A DNA stretch of 55,692 nt from Pelargonium x hortorum (lineage: Eukaryota > Streptophyta > Magnoliopsida > Geraniales > Geraniaceae). Under the pieces are notes generated by a model. It was not told where the DNA came from and ran no database searches. It saw only the letters and a program-made list of their open reading frames with translations. A program made the position numbers and the translations under genes. Location: NCBI GenBank assembly GCA_036897525.1, contig JAYMTJ010000069.1, forward strand, positions 1 to 55,692, written 5' to 3'. Every line of letters begins with the position of its first letter. The stretch's first letter is position 1. Shown one piece after another: positions 25,741-39,849 of the stretch.

Positions 25741-26344
25741 CCTAATATAGAATAAGAATAGAAGACTCTTGTCACAGCTTAGAGGAATTTAACTACTCCT
25801 TGATAGAAGCTCCTTTAAGGAATCGATTTGAGTCATATTACTCTTCTCTTACTTCTTTCTATTTTGAGTAAAGAACAGAAGAAGGATGCACCTGTCAAAT
25901 TGTGGACTCTGTAATTCTTATATACCTGTGGGTACCTTACACTTCCTAATGAAGCATAAATAAGGATTTCCTTGAAGCTTTGCGTGATACGCCTTAGAAA
26001 CCACTTTAGTCTTTTTCTTCTTCCTTCACGGAAAGAAATTCCAAATAACTAAACCGAACAGTTATTATCAATTCTTGCACCTATGCCTGTTAGGATACAT
26101 ACCTCTTAAGCTGTTTATTTAACCCCAAAAAGGTTGGATTTCCCCTACTTTCATTATATAGACCTCAGGCCCTTACATACTGACATAGTCTTAGAATACC
26201 TTCTTTCTAAATGTACCTTTGGACCCTTAAAACAAGGCTTAAGCTTCCCTTGAATTAGGAATTAGAAAACCCTTTATTTGGGATTGACTCTACTTTCATT
26301 TAAGAATTTAAGACTGGAAAAAACCTTAGAATCCTTACCTAGAA

Positions 26345-26510
26345 TGAGAACTAACTTATTGAGGCCACTAGACATCCAGAGAACATGACTGTAGTAAATG
26401 GATAACTCAGTTCATTCTATACCACACCAGACACGAAAAAAAACTAAGGATAGGCTGCTGTAACTGGGGAATTCTGCTAACTCTAATGAATATTCGTTCA
26501 ATAGCTAATG
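26345..26510 (+). repeat. Dispersed repeat R1, copy at 26.4 kb
   Basis: The segment shares two blocks, in the same order and orientation, with 50645-50750. Block one is CACTAGACATCCAGAGAAC (26366-26384), with one difference from the partner. Block two is GGAATTCTGCTAACTCTAAT (26468-26487), identical in the partner. The spacing between blocks differs by about 60 bases, so the copies have diverged by insertion or deletion. Weaker matches extend on both sides (TGAGAACT upstream, GCTAAT downstream). Such a pair is very unlikely by chance. Confidence 0.7.
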
Positions 26511-28361
26511 TATCGCAAGCAAGGTAAAGGATTCCTGGATACACTCTTAACATCGGAGGAATTCTTTCTTTGAAACTTGACAAGTTCAGCATTAAATGCC
26601 TCTTGTTGGAGCCGGTTATAAAAAGATTACTTAGCAGGGCCCCCTTATTAAACTCTGAAATACAAAAGTAGACGCTATTTTAGATTTTAGTCTCACATTT
26701 TCCGGAGCTAGATTTACCAGCATATTACTATAAAGTGTTTTTATTAAGTAGTAAGAAAACAGTCTAAGTTTATAAGTTTATAGGCTTATTAAACGCAAGC
26801 AATTGAAAGGAGCCCTTTGTAGTGTAGAGTATCCTAAAATCCGGGGTAACTGTATTACATTGGGGTAGTAAGGCGGGTTCAAGGTGCCTTTGTCTTAGAA
26901 ATTTCAATTTTTTGTGTGATTACAGGGTATCCTATATGGCTTCTAATTTTTGAAATAAAAGGACTTGTAAAAAAAAGCTACTGGTGAAAGTCCTCATCCT
27001 CATAAGATACTAATTATTGTAACTGCACCTTGAAATAAGGTCCAAGAAGGGCTTTGTATTAATGCCTACTTTCCGACCAGTTTAAGTGATATTCACGAGT
27101 AATCATTTTAAGAATAATTCAAGAACTCCTTTGTAAGATTTGTATCACTAAATAGAATATCCGAGATTTCTCCCATGTAATATAGATAAAGCTACCTTAT
27201 GCTGCTTACTTAGTCTCCGGGCTCTCTTAGTCTTAGATTAGATAGATATATTCACTATGTTTTTTTTACTTTCAAAAGCATTAATTTAGCAAAAAAAAAG
27301 AGCACTTCTTCAGCAGTATAACATAGGAGGACTCCCTTGCTTGTAGAGTTTGTGCGAAAACCCTAAGAAACTTTGTTTTTTAATAATATATATCTACAAA
27401 TACTTATATTGGGTTATTGTCAGAAATAAAAAGCTCCAAGCAGATTCCCTCAATTAACCAGGATAGTATTTATAGTTGACTGGGTCCTAAACTAGAAAGA
27501 GTAAAGAGTTTGGTTCTGTATTAAGATCTAATATAGTCAACCTAATAAAAGACTATTAGTTATTGCCACAGCCCTTAAGCTAAAGAAAGATCTATCTAAC
27601 AGGGAAACTCTATTTGGGACTTATATTAGACGCTTCTACTACGAACCGAGTTTAACAAGACATTTAGAATAGAACTTAAACCCGATTGTAAGTAGTTAAT
27701 AAAGAAAAGAAGTAGTCTATTTTTACTTGTTTTGGAACTCGAAAACTATAACAGGAGTATAACAAGGGAAGTCTAACAGATCTATCCTAAAACCCCACCC
27801 GGGGGTCTCTTTCCTATATAGTAACATTAACTCCATCCATTTCTTGTGTAAGAGCTTTTGTTTTTAATTTCCTACTTTTCGTACTTTTTTTAGAATACCA
27901 GGCTCTGCTCAGCTTTAATATTATGTGAGTAAGCTATAACTAGGTTAGATACTAGCCAAGTAGTAAACGAGATAAGGATCTCTCCTCTCGGCCCTTTCCT
28001 GTTCTTATTAATCTCACTAAATCTAAAGATAAGGTATGGAAATAAAGAAAGTCTAGCGGCAGGCTCTAAGAATTCAAGTTTCAATTAACGAGGGTAGCAC
28101 TAAACTAGGTTGGTTTTAGTATTATAATAAAGTAACCCATTAATTAGTGTTTAACAAAGTACCAAATCCCTGTATCCTGCCTAGTATAGATCTATAAAAA
28201 TAAAGTGCACAGCGAGCAAACCCATCATTAACTATTTACGGGTTTTTACTACACCAAACAAATTAATTCAATTCCATAAATTGAAAATTAAGGCTTACAG
28301 GGCTTTACAGTAAAGTAAGGGTGGGCCTCGTAGTAAGTAGTAGTTATACGTTATCGCAGCA

Positions 28362-28392
28362 GGTACGAATACCCGAGCCGAAGGGCGGGGCT
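28362..28392. other. Short G+C-rich island
   Basis: About 30 bases around ACCCGAGCCGAAGGGCGGGG are clearly richer in G+C than their flanks. They are preceded by GGTACGAATACC, which can form a small stem-loop. It resembles fragments of structural RNA genes in a general way, but I cannot match it to one. Confidence 0.3.
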
Positions 28393-31300
28393 TAAAGTAA
28401 AGCAAAAGAAACCTTTTTAGGGATTCCCGGCTCTAGCAATGAAGGGTTTCAGATAGGATAGATAATTTTATTAGAATTCTCGAACAGTACTCCGGGATAG
28501 ATCAAGAAAAAAGAAGTATAAGTAAGACAAGGGGTCTAGCATTTACAAAGTATTCCAACCCAACATTTTAGAATTAAAAAGGTACTTAGTTAGTTGAATA
28601 GCAATACAGCGGTCACTACAAATGGCTATCCGAAGAGGAAGAAGTGGCGCCTACCCCTGGTTCTTAAAAGGGTTAAGTTGAATTCCTCGGGATCCTCTGT
28701 ATTCAGAGTGTTTTAGTGTATAGCTAAAGAGGGTTTAGTATAACTGACTCAGAAAATGATTTAATATATTATGATGATATAAAGGTAAAGGGACTCCTAA
28801 TATAAAGTTTATGCGTAGAGAAAAAAAACTCTAGATACACGAGCGAAAGCCGGGTTTAGGTTTAGGAAGTCTTTTAATATAGATAATATAGAATATGGTA
28901 TGCGGATATGTTGGTGTATAAAAGTGTTTTTACAGTAAAGAGTTCTTGTTTGTAGTCATTTTGCTTAGTCAAGACTAAGTACTTCCGGATCGGATATGGA
29001 TTGCTCAGAATAAAACAAGCTCCTGTTAGCTAAGCTAGATACTAGGTATTGCTATTCCTTTCGAGCAGCTCCGGGTCTTTTTCTCTCTCAAAATGAATTT
29101 AATAAATAATGCGATAGGGTTTTTAAGCCAGTCTTAAAGGAGTTTTTTTCGGGAGACTCTCTTCTCTAGGTGTAGGGAATAAATGCTTTACTATTCTCGA
29201 CCCTAGCCTTTTGTTCCAACATGTAGAAGAAGTTCTAGTTTTTTTGTTAGACTTTTTTTTTGTACTATTCATAATGAATTTTTTTTGACTCTCGTTTTAG
29301 CTGGTGCTACTGAGGAACTCCTAAAACTTAGGTTTGCCCTACAAAGGCCCGCTATAGTTAAGAGGACCTCTCATAAAAACATGCATAACTTTGTATTGGA
29401 CAGCTGCTTTTGTGCCTTGATCAAGATTAAATAACCAGAAATATCCATATATGGGATTACAAACTTTAGGGTAAGCGCTTAAAACGGGTACCCTGAGCAC
29501 TCCCCTCAAAATAAAAAGTGAGATAATTTCGTTGGTTAGACTCAATACCTAGGGAGTCTAAAAATTTTGCTAACTTATTTAGAATTTATAAGCTTCTTTC
29601 GCTAGAGATCAAGACTTGTTAGCAAAACCCTTTATACAATATAAGTCGAAGACCTTGGGTTGGCTAAGGACCTGGAGAACTTTACTATTGAACTTTTAAA
29701 CGAAAAAAAAAGGTATTCTACAGGGTAGGGGGTGGCTTACGGGGGAAAAGAACTCATAAATAAGTAATACCTTTGCTTTCTTATAACAACACCCTTTTTT
29801 TTACATAGAACTCAAAACCGGCAATACCAAAGCGTTACTGGGAGTTCTTTCTTTTCAGCTTACTCAGTATTCAAATTTCCAGTTAGTTTTTAGAGAATCC
29901 CATCCTGTGTTGTGTTATTACGTCTAGAACTCAAAAGGGGTGTCACCGCTATTGGATTTCCTTTAGATTTCCCACGATTTCCACTAGTTTTTTTACTTGT
30001 TTCCCAATTCTAGTATGTAGCTTTCATAATTAGATATTCTGCCAACTTTAAGTTTATTTCCTAAAGTTGTTTACGCATAAAGAAAGAGCTCTTCCATATC
30101 AGGCTTCTGCTTTAGATTTAGATTAGATAGTATGGAGATAATCGGGCTCGCATAGTATTTACGACTTTCCTTCATTTTTTTTAGTTTGCATTATATCATA
30201 TCAAAACCAGAGGTATACCGTCCAAAAAAATTGAGTTTCCCCTTTAATTTAATAATGTTTCTTTAGTTATAACCCACCGAAAAATTAATTGCTATGCAGA
30301 ATCCTTGTGAATTGCTCCTCCTTAAGTTCAGGAATATAAAAGCGTGTATAAAAAAAAGAACTTAATTCCATTTTTCTAGTACCCTGTATTTTTAAGAGGT
30401 TAGTGCCACTTCCTAAGGAGAACAAATACTATCTAATAAATTATACCCAATTAAAAGCAATTCTTTATTGTATTGTGGTAACTTTAGGAATTAGGCCCTT
30501 TTAAAATTGACAGACCTGCAGCGATTTTCAGGGTCAAATATATAGTTAAGTTAAATGTTAAATGCGGAACTAAAGAAAGTCTTTTTAGTGGAGTTAACAA
30601 GCTGGGATCCCTGTAGAAGTAAACTCCGGGGTACTCAGTATAGAAGATTCCGGCGTTTTATAAAATGAGTATTCATTTAATAGAGGCGTGTGTTATTTCC
30701 TAGATATAGGCTGTAGTTAATAAGGGGGAGACTTTAAAGTTTAAGGAGGTATAATACACAAATAAAGAATAACAAACAAGTATAGCAAAATAGTTGGGAA
30801 TAAATTTTAATGAGGGGTCTCCCTTTACCCCACCAATCCGGAACTTGGGACCTTTAGAAAAAAATCCAATAAATAGCAGAGCGTCCTTTTGTATAAAGCT
30901 TCCTTACTTTCTCTAGCCTATATTTTAATACTCGGTTTGAACCCTTTGACACTCGTAAAATAAACCATGAACTTTAATCTTACAAGAGGGGTTGCTGGTT
31001 CAGGAGTAACAGGGCATAGTAGGGCTACGCGTGATTTGCAGTAAACGAGGAAGAACTTTTCTTTAAGTTTTTTCGAAGGACAAAGTAAACTCAGATTTTA
31101 AATAGGATACAAGAATTTTTGGAAAACTCTTACCACTAGATAAGAAAGTGTTAAGCATGTATATAAGTTATTTATTAACTAAATATGGATATAGAGATCT
31201 TATCTTTTTTTGCTGCGAGTATAGCCTGCAAATTTAACTGACAAGCATATGCTTATTAAAGTCCTCCCAGGGTCTTCGGGTATTAACTTATATCCAGGAA

Positions 31301-34300
31301 TATTGAGTGCTTTTAATTAGGAGCTCTTTCTTTTCTGGGAGTTCCGTTCTATCTTAAAGAGCCTTGCTATTCTAGTCTAGTGAATTAAACGAGGAGAGAC
31401 CTAACTGGACTCTGAGACAATGCTTTCATTTAATAGTATGCTTTTGAGTAATACTACAAAAAAAGAATTATTCAAAATCAAAAAGTATGATATGAGACCC
31501 TACTTCTACACCCTCTTGAGGATTCTATCAATGGCAGATAAAGAAGAGTCTCAGTTATTTAAGTACAGCTTTTTAAGAGAGGGTTCCATCGACAGCCATT
31601 AATGAGTTTAGGAATAATTTAAAAGGTTGCCTTTACTACCATAGTAAACATAAGAAGCTTTCAAGTCAACTTGCCTTAGCCTATAAAGGTTCCTAGATCA
31701 GTTAGATTTCAGGTTTGTACACCAAGAAAAAGCACCTAAGCCTCAAAATAAGCTAAAGTCTAGGAAAGTCTTTTAAGGTGAATCCATTTCCGGTAAAGCG
31801 AGAATTCTCAGGCTTAGTCATTTTAGTTATAAAGAAATCTGTGTTTACTAATAAGCTAATAAAAATGGAAATAAGTAGCAGTAGTTAGGCACAAGCAAGA
31901 AGGTTATACTCTGAAAAGTTAAGACTAGGTCTTTTAAAGAAAACGGGTCCGTCTGGGAAGTCACAAGTCGAAGAGTTTCTTTCTCTGGGTGGTCCCCTTT
32001 TTTTGTAAGCAATGCTTTATAGGGTACTAGATTTCAGGGGATTCAAGCTTTTACTTTTTTTAGAGTCTTTTGTTTGGATCAAGGGAAATTCGGTAAATTA
32101 GGGGTGTTTTTCTGAACAAGGTAGAATATGAAACTAAGTATATATAAGTAATCGAGGGAAATCTCTGGAATTATTAAGGGCTTCAAAACCCTAATTCTAA
32201 TAGTGGCTTTCGGGGGTGGAGTGCTGTTTATTTTCTTTCAAAGTAATATGCTTTAGTATAATACCCTTACACTGTTTGTTCTCAATTCTTTTCAATTAGA
32301 GGCTTGCTTTTATGAAAGTTAAAGTATAGTACATAGTATGCAAAAAACTGTTAGCATAACCCCCTCTTTATAAGTAATTTCAAATTCCTTTTGCCTCTGC
32401 TGAGGTTGGGATTTGCTTTGAAGGTGTTTATTGCTAATTGTTAAGAGTAACCTTTTCGCTGTTACAATTAGAAGCTCCAGAGTGTTCCATTAAAATTAAC
32501 AAGTAATCCAGTCCAGGTATGCCCCATATATAAAGTAAACCCGCTATATTAGTATATAAGGAACTCGAAGTCAGGGGAGGCAAATCGAAATATTATAGCT
32601 ATAAGCCCTTATTGAACCCTATCTTTACTATATTTACTAAAAGAATCCCTGAGAATACCCGAAAGAGTCCTGTTTTAACCGCATCTTATCCCCAACTATT
32701 AACGTAACGAGGAAGTAAAGAATTCAATCTAAAGAGGCTAAAACTTAAGCCTAGGTTTTGCTCTGGTTAGCCAAACTGATATATGCTTTATATAGAATTT
32801 AGATATTCGTATCATATTCCCTACTCCTTACCTTAAAGGCTCCGTAATTTAAAGTTCACAAGAGTAAGCTTCTTGATGAACTGGTTCCTGATATCGAGTA
32901 ATTAAACAGGATTTCATTTTTATTAGTTTCTACTTCAGTAGCAATGCTTACAAGAAAAGGATCCAGTACACTAATTAGGAGGGTATCCGAGCTAAAGTAA
33001 ATTGACCAAAATCCCAGATAAGGTAAACTTCTTTGACTGTGTCATAGTTGTAGCATAGCTGTATAAAGTGTGACTAAATGGTTCTCTTTTATGAGGTATT
33101 ACTTGAGCTTCTCTGTCCATATTCCGACTTAGGCAATAAATTAAGATCCTCAGAACTTGAACAATACCAAAAAAAGGCGCTCTTTCTTTTCTTTTTTATT
33201 GTGAGTACCCTTAAGATAAGAACCATTGCAGCATTTTTTAAGAAGCTAAGTGGCTCATATTGCATATTGTGTGTTTAGTAACCTTAGATTTTGGCATACA
33301 AAATTGATTATTAGGTAGTCCTAAAGGAAATTTCACTCAGGCGCAAACCCATAAAAATTTAGCAATAAATAATTTCTGCAAAAGATTAACCCAGGAATAC
33401 CCTTACTATAGTAAGAAACCCTAGTAATTTCTTCCCCGGGTCCTGCCTTGAATCTGAAGTTTACTACTCAGTTTGTAGAAACTAAGCAAAAAGTAATGAT
33501 ATTAAGGGAATTTTTAGAGCGCTAATGAATTTCCAGTTAGGAGTCAATAGAATAATTCTTTGGTTTTTGCAAGGAAAGTACTTATCCGATATCAAGTCTG
33601 TATTAGATTTTATGTTCCAGGTATTGGTTATTTGGATAACATAACTTTCTAGAGTTTAAGAACTTACTTTACTATCTGAATTGTATTTTGTAGCTATTAG
33701 TATACTGGGGAAGGAATTCCAGGAATGGTAGCCGAGTCAAGTGTAGCTATGGTGTTCAACAGATAATTGTAGCTATTATCCCGGTTAAAGCTAAAAAAAA
33801 CTCAATAGCGAGTCATTTCATACCTTTTTGGTAAAGGATTAGAATCTTAAGGAAATTCCACTTTCTCGGAGTTAAATGTAACAGCTTAGCTTAAAGGTAC
33901 CCTGCAATAAAAGCTATTTCTCGATGGGATTATTCTATTATAATCCTGACGGAATATTTTGAAGTAATTGCTGAGAAAACTCTATTAATCCCATTTATTA
34001 GTTAAAAAAAAGTGGGTCTGTTTAGCTTTTATAAAGTGAGGAGGTTACCTATTGAGCTTTTTTAGTATTTGAGGAAAGCTCAAGTGAATGTCTTCTTAGT
34101 AATATGAGTTTGTGTGCTTTTATATTTAGTATCTTAGAGATGTTAGGAAATTAGTTAATATGGAAAGAACTGAAGCCGAGTTAATCTGTTTCCGGTTTTC
34201 CTTTTTTATTTTAGTTTAGTTAATCTAATTGCATTTAGTGTTCAAGGGTTTAGTTTAATTTAAGACTACTTTTTTTTTTAAGTTAAGCGCTTTCAATAAT

Positions 34301-35573
34301 ATAATTAATCAGGAATGGGTATAAGAAATCATAAGAGCTGGGCCTGGGCAGACCAGACTGATAACCTTTAGGAAAGAACTCTATTTATTAAGTCTCTTGT
34401 TTGGAGCTGTTTCCTTAGATGAACACCCTCTTACTAATCTTGCTTAGTAAGTATAAGTAACTCTATTTTAGGAGGAAGTTCACAAGATTTTAGCTCTTGG
34501 CTTTGACAGTTGTTCTTGAGGGAGCTATTCTAAGCAGAAGGCAAAGGATAACATCTTCTAGTCTATATGAAGGCATGCTTGACAATATCAATCAACATTT
34601 CCTATCCTAACCAGGTCCACTTTCGGTTTTGGATTCTTTAATTCATTCCGGTCATATGAGGGTATCGCTTTAATGTTACTATCCCAAACAAAGTCTTCCA
34701 GATTCCTTTGTGTAAACAGGATTCTTTATTGGGAAGCTAGGATATAGCACTATTAGAGTTTCCGATCTAACAGGATAGAAATAATAGAAAACTAAGTAAC
34801 GGATTCTATTACCCCTTTGTTGTTGTTGGGTGGGGATTTTCTGTAGCTGATGCTAGGAAGATCTAATCTCAGTTAGTCTTCCGATAATTGTTGCTATGAA
34901 GTATTCTTGGTAAAGCTAGTTTAGTTGACTTCTGTCTAAACTGGTAAAGATGGATTCTCTTTCTGTAGTTGTAGCCAAACAAGTTTGCCGGTTCAGGAGT
35001 CTTAGATTTCTTATTTTGTATTCCAGTATTCTGTGTAAGCGGAGTTGTAGCTATGCAATACCTAGAATACAAGAAGAATGAATTCATTTCACTATAACTA
35101 CTTACTAAACTGGAACTCCTTTAAGCTTTTTTTAGTTATTCAATAGCCATAGTTGCGCTTCAATCCCAACCATTAAAGTGAGAGTACTCTAAGCTGTATT
35201 GTATCTATCATAAAACTCAAGGGAATACTAATACAAATTAGTTTCTCTTTACTGCGTTATTTGCTTGCTATCTATTCCATCTCAAAGACAAGAATTCCGT
35301 ATATCCTATAAACTATCTCAAATACTAGGAATACAAAATCTAAGACTTTTGAAGCTATTCTTTAACACCTCTAATTTAGCTTTAGCAACACCTCCTATCC
35401 TAATCCTAACCTCCCATTATTCTATCTAATTAGAGCCTTTATAAAGATAACCAACTCTCTGGCAGTCATCAAAGCACTGTCCTCTCTATGTATAAAGAAT
35501 CTATTTACTCCTTTAAACAACTAAACTAGAACTCTTTTCTAAGAAATGCCTTTAGCTGCACCGGTTATTCCCC

Positions 35574-35601
35574 ATTAGATTAGATTAGATTAGATTAGAT
35601 T
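35574..35601. repeat. (ATTAG)n microsatellite
   Basis: ATTAG is repeated about 5.6 times without interruption over 28 bases, ending at the T before CGACATG. It is a simple slippage array with no other feature attached. Confidence 0.9.
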
Positions 35602-38600
35602 CGACATGAACAAAGTAAGGAATTCTCTTTCCTATTCCTAAGCTTTCCGAGTCCTATTTCCTAGCTTACACATCCTTGCTAGCTTTACCTCAATACAGAA
35701 TCTTCTGGACCTCCTTTGCCGTCTATATCGGTGGAATACAATCTAAGACTCTCCTTTCTTTATTTGCTAGCTAGACAGAAATACGGGTTACAAGACAAGA
35801 TAATCGGGTTCTATCTTAAACTAAAGGAAACTCAAGAACTAATAGATTAAGAAGTTGACTGAAGTGAACCAATACTAACTCCTCGTGTACATAAGAATAA
35901 GAAAGGATCTACCTCAAGAAGAACTCTTTCTAGTTACTTAGGAATCTCAAACCCTGAATAGCTGCAATTATATTAACAATTCCTTCTGGTTAATAAGCTG
36001 CCGCAAATACTGGAAATGTCTAAACTGGTACTAATAACTCATTTAATTTAAGGAATTCTTTTTAGTAGTTTAGAAGAAGTTAATTAATGTATTCCATGTT
36101 TGGGAATGGACTTTTAATGCAATGGACATGATCGAAACTACCATTTATTTCTAGTGTAACAGCGGCTAACTCTTAGGAACTAACTCTCTAAATTCTATTC
36201 TTCTGTGTACGCCTGCAAAGAATTGCATCTACTGGTGGCATCTATTTATTTTGGAAGCAAGTTATCTTGATGCTAGACTAGAAAGCTTTCTTCCGATCAT
36301 AAGCTTATTAGGTGTAGCTAAAGGTAAAACTGTATAGCTCTGTGTTATAACTAAACTCTTTTCTAAGAAGGAACCATGAATCTAACAACCCTCTCTCTGT
36401 AATAGAATACCATTCTTCTTAGGACCCTACCGAACAATACTAACTAAGCCTTACCTCTCTTGTAAGCTGACCTATTCAATATGTCTATAGCAGGACATAA
36501 CCCTAAACAGATTCTTCCCTAACAGATCTACAGGAATTACACAGTCCTAATACCCCGGCAGTCGAAAGCTAGTGTAGCACCTATCTATGAAGGTATCTAT
36601 AGTGTTAATGCATATTTTGTTATAAACACTTTTCTAGGACCCTGAAAATCCACCTTGCTTGTAAGACGGTTTTGTAAATCTAACTTCTCCCTATTTTTTC
36701 ACAAGGGAGGCTTGTGCTTCCGCGTAAACTCTAATTTCAATTTGAGAAACCCCTTAATTAAATAAATTCTGGAAAGATTTCTCCTTAATCGGGTACTGTA
36801 ACTCTACTTATCGCTCGTTTCGCTTTAATTAAAAAAATTCCCTAACGGGTTTCTTCGGACGGTGAGAGTACTTACTAAAAGGAGCGTTCTATACGAGAGA
36901 TAAAGGAAAATCTCTAAGGTTGGGGTTATTTGTTGCGGGATCCTATGGGAGTTCGAAAAGAAGTAGACTCGGATAATTTATAAATAAAAAAAAGCAGTTG
37001 CAACGAGGAGATTCTAAGAATCTGTATTCAGGGTTTGAGAGTAGAGTCTTAACGGTTTAGGATATAACACTCTAACTAAATAGTATTCTTTGTAGCTTTG
37101 TATTATTGGTAAGGAGATTCCTTTTAAGTTGTTTGAGTTGAGTCCTAAGTTAGGATTTAGGTTAGGGGATTCTCTATTTCTTTGTAGGGATTGCAGCTAA
37201 AGGATTCTAAGACAGAGAATGTATTCCTAAACAGAGTGCTTCGTTCTTTGTTTATGAAAGGAATTCTGGATTTATGTCCCTCAATTTCAATTATAGTTAA
37301 CAAGGAATTAAATAAGATAGATAGATGGGTTTTCTAAGTCTTAATGCTCTTAATGAAAGCTGGCAGACATTGCAGTAGTAAAGAATTGTTCTAAGAGAAA
37401 GACTTTAGTTTATGAAACATATTTATTTCTTTAGTTCCCGATACTGAGAATAAGTAACTGTTACTCTAGAGCTTTCCTTATTCCTTATACTGGTAATTCT
37501 AAGAAAATGTGTTCCTAGTATTCGCATGAGGGAATGCAGACCTTTGCAAGCTCGATCTTATCGGTAAAGTATGAGACTTTATCAGATCTCTTTTCTAGAG
37601 TTACTCTCTGAATTGTATGTAGCTTTGTTGTTTGCAAGTCTGTTTACGCTTTAGAGTCTAGTCCTTACGAGACCAGATTTGTATTCCTGTATTTGTATTG
37701 GGTATTTGTTCTTGTAGCTCTATGTGCAATGCAAGATGTTTAATAAGATTTCGTATTCCAGTGATATATTCTGTATAGGAGGCAAAGAAACCTAATAATG
37801 GAATGTATTATTCCTTGTATTCTGGGATAGAAGTGCAGTATTAGATTTTGTATTCCATTCCAAGTATTGGGAGTTCTGATGGAGGACTCCGTACCTTATA
37901 GCATTAATTGTTCTAAATAAATAAAATATACGGGTAAACCATTAATTCTAGTCTAAGAAGAAAGAGAAGTCCAAAGTGTAGGACGGTCAATGCATTCCAC
38001 GGTACGAAGTTCTTCTATGTTGGTATAGGAGTTAAAGATTCTTATTGTTTTGATGGTAAGTGTCCTTCTTATCTTTAGTTTTAAGCGGATAATCCTATTT
38101 GTATTTGTATTAGTTCTTTAGTTCGGTTGTTGAAACTAGGCTTATTGATTGACGTGACGGTAAAGTATTAGTCATAAACTTCTTTCTTTGAGAGTAGTAG
38201 AAGATAGTTTATAGGATATACTGAATTCTTTTCTTAACCTTAGCTTGAGTGAGGGAGATCCTGCTTGTATTCTTGTTGAGAGTACATTCTATTCATTCTA
38301 TAACTTTGAGTTTAAGAACATGATAATACACCTTATGTTAGAGGAATCACACTTTCATTGTTGGGATAATAGGAACTTACTCAACACTATTAATTGTATT
38401 CTTGTGTTCAGGGTTTGAAAGCAGGCAGTCATCACCGGCATGGTAACTCAGAATTCCATTTCCAGAGGTAAAGCTGTGTCGAATACTTTAGCTTGAAGAC
38501 CAGAAAAACTTGACTTCATACTTTCTAAATCTTAAAATATCTATCCAAAAGACTCAAATCTAGGAAACCCCTGACCTGAAATGGCCCCTTGTCTTACTAC

Positions 38601-38650
38601 CGCCTTTCATAAACGTACCCATAACTTACTTGTTTTGGAGCTATACTTCC

Positions 38651-38730
38651 TTTATGAGCTATAAATAGAAAACTGAAGCTCTACCTTTCTTGTTGCTAGA
38701 CTTCTTTTGTTAGAAGCAGGAGCCCGAATA
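38651..38730 (+). repeat. Possible partial copy of repeat R5
   Basis: This stretch contains TATGAGCT, then CTAGACTTCTTTTGTTAGAA leading into AGAAGCAGGAGCC. The same series of words (ATGAGCT, GACTTCTTT, AGAAGCAGGAACC) appears at 39800-39870, in a different spacing. It may be a third, more worn copy of the left end of the 39.3/39.85 kb duplication. Confidence 0.35.
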
Positions 38731-39319
38731 AGAAGAATAGTAGGAAGAGCTGCTGGAAATTGATTCCTTTTCTTTTAATCAGAAAGAAATAGGAAAAGGG
38801 CTCTATAAAGAAAATTAGAATGACTTACTCTATACGTTCAAGAAAGACACATGAAATAGAATATAAAGGATTCAGTTACTATCTAAATAGTTCTCTGTAC
38901 TTCATGTACCGGATACAATTTCATTCATTTAACTAGAATTGCGTTAGATTTCCTATACTTAAATGCAAGAAGCTGCCTTTTTCAAACTGGTTATAGAAGC
39001 CTTTATTAGACTCAATCTTTCTTTCCTATGTTTACAATCTACCAAAAACTAAAGACTTCCAAGAAAGACTCTGGAGTGTTTTTAAATACTAATTCAATAT
39101 TATATATATCCCGTCTAGATTCTAGAATAACTTTTATTGCCAGTTTGGGTACTCTGTAAGGGAGAATCCCTGCTTTTATCGCTGAGGAGGATTCAAACTT
39201 AATACTACATACATTAATCCTTATTTACGAGGTTAAGGTACAATGAGTATAATGAGTATACTAGAATCCCAATATCATATTCTTTGACTTACTTCTTTTG
39301 TTTGACTTAGGACTTTGTT

Positions 39320-39460
39320 TTGCAGAAGCAGAAGCTTAACCTGTTGCTAGAGCCATAGCCATAACCTGTATGAGCCAGAGATTGTGTTCTAGCCAGTGTA
39401 CCTAATGTAAGCTAGTGTATTCTGTAGCTAGTGGTGTGTTGCTATTGGTGTTAATGTATT
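39320..39460 (+). repeat. Diverged tandem duplication R5, first copy
   Basis: Shared landmarks with the second copy, in order: GCAGAAGCAG (39322), GCTAGA followed by CCATAGCCATAACC (about 39346-39365), CCAGTG, GTAAGCTAGTGTATTCTGTA (39407-39426) and AATGTAT. The copies lie about 530-560 bases apart in the same orientation and both are followed by TA-rich sequence. The similarity is patchy, with many small insertions and deletions, so the duplication is not recent. Confidence 0.7.
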
Positions 39461-39600
39461 CATAAGAGTATATATAAGTATAAGAGAGTATAGGATATGT
39501 ATTATAGTTGTTCTTATATTGTCTTTCTTAATAATAGTAATAAGTATATACTACAACATTCTAGTATAGATAGGATGGTTATTATAGGCTATTGGGATGT

Positions 39601-39740
39601 GTAGCATATGTTTGTATGGATGGCAGCATGGATGGACGGTACACACTTCTGGGCATGGGAGCTGGCAGCTTAATAGCATGGATGGTCGCAACACTTATAG
39701 GTGCCCCGACTGGAGCATAGCGGAGGGAGGGTGATACTGG
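39601..39740. other. G+C-rich spacer with ATGGATGG repeats
   Basis: About half the bases here are G or C, well above the surroundings. Three copies of the 11-mer core GYATGGATGG occur at 39614, 39626 and 39676. It lies between the two copies of the tandem duplication R5. No open frame of note is present. This is a local patch of different composition, perhaps the original filler of the duplicated unit or an insert. Confidence 0.55.
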
Positions 39741-39849
39741 GTTACAACTAAGACTATACCTGAATACATCTACTTACACATGCGTAACCCATGACTATAA
39801 CTGACTTTGATTGACTTCTTTGCATGAGCTCTACCACTTGCATACCTTC

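Larger units (their letters stand above)
25741..34400. other. AT-rich non-coding DNA
   Basis: Nothing coding is recognisable. The minus-strand open frames near 26.4, 27.9 and 29.3 kb and the + strand frames near 31.4 and 33.1 kb are 60 to 68 codons long and featureless; the one at 31420 does begin with ATG but shows no domain or leader. The segment holds one copy of a dispersed repeat near 26.35-26.5 kb, a G+C-rich spot at 28362-28392, and a quasi-palindrome with 7-bp arms at 28974-28989. Confidence 0.65.

Noticed and set aside
30920-30945. GGTTTGAACCC word, like a reversed tRNA T loop
   Set aside because: No accompanying D arm or stem; similar words occur by chance.
34869-35087. 72-codon minus-strand frame with ATG start
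   Set aside because: Basic, asparagine-rich translation without known motif; length within chance and no nearby gene or start signal.
39462-39480. TATATAAGTATAAG-type words like plant mitochondrial promoters
   Set aside because: Such words are common in TA-rich DNA and no gene follows.
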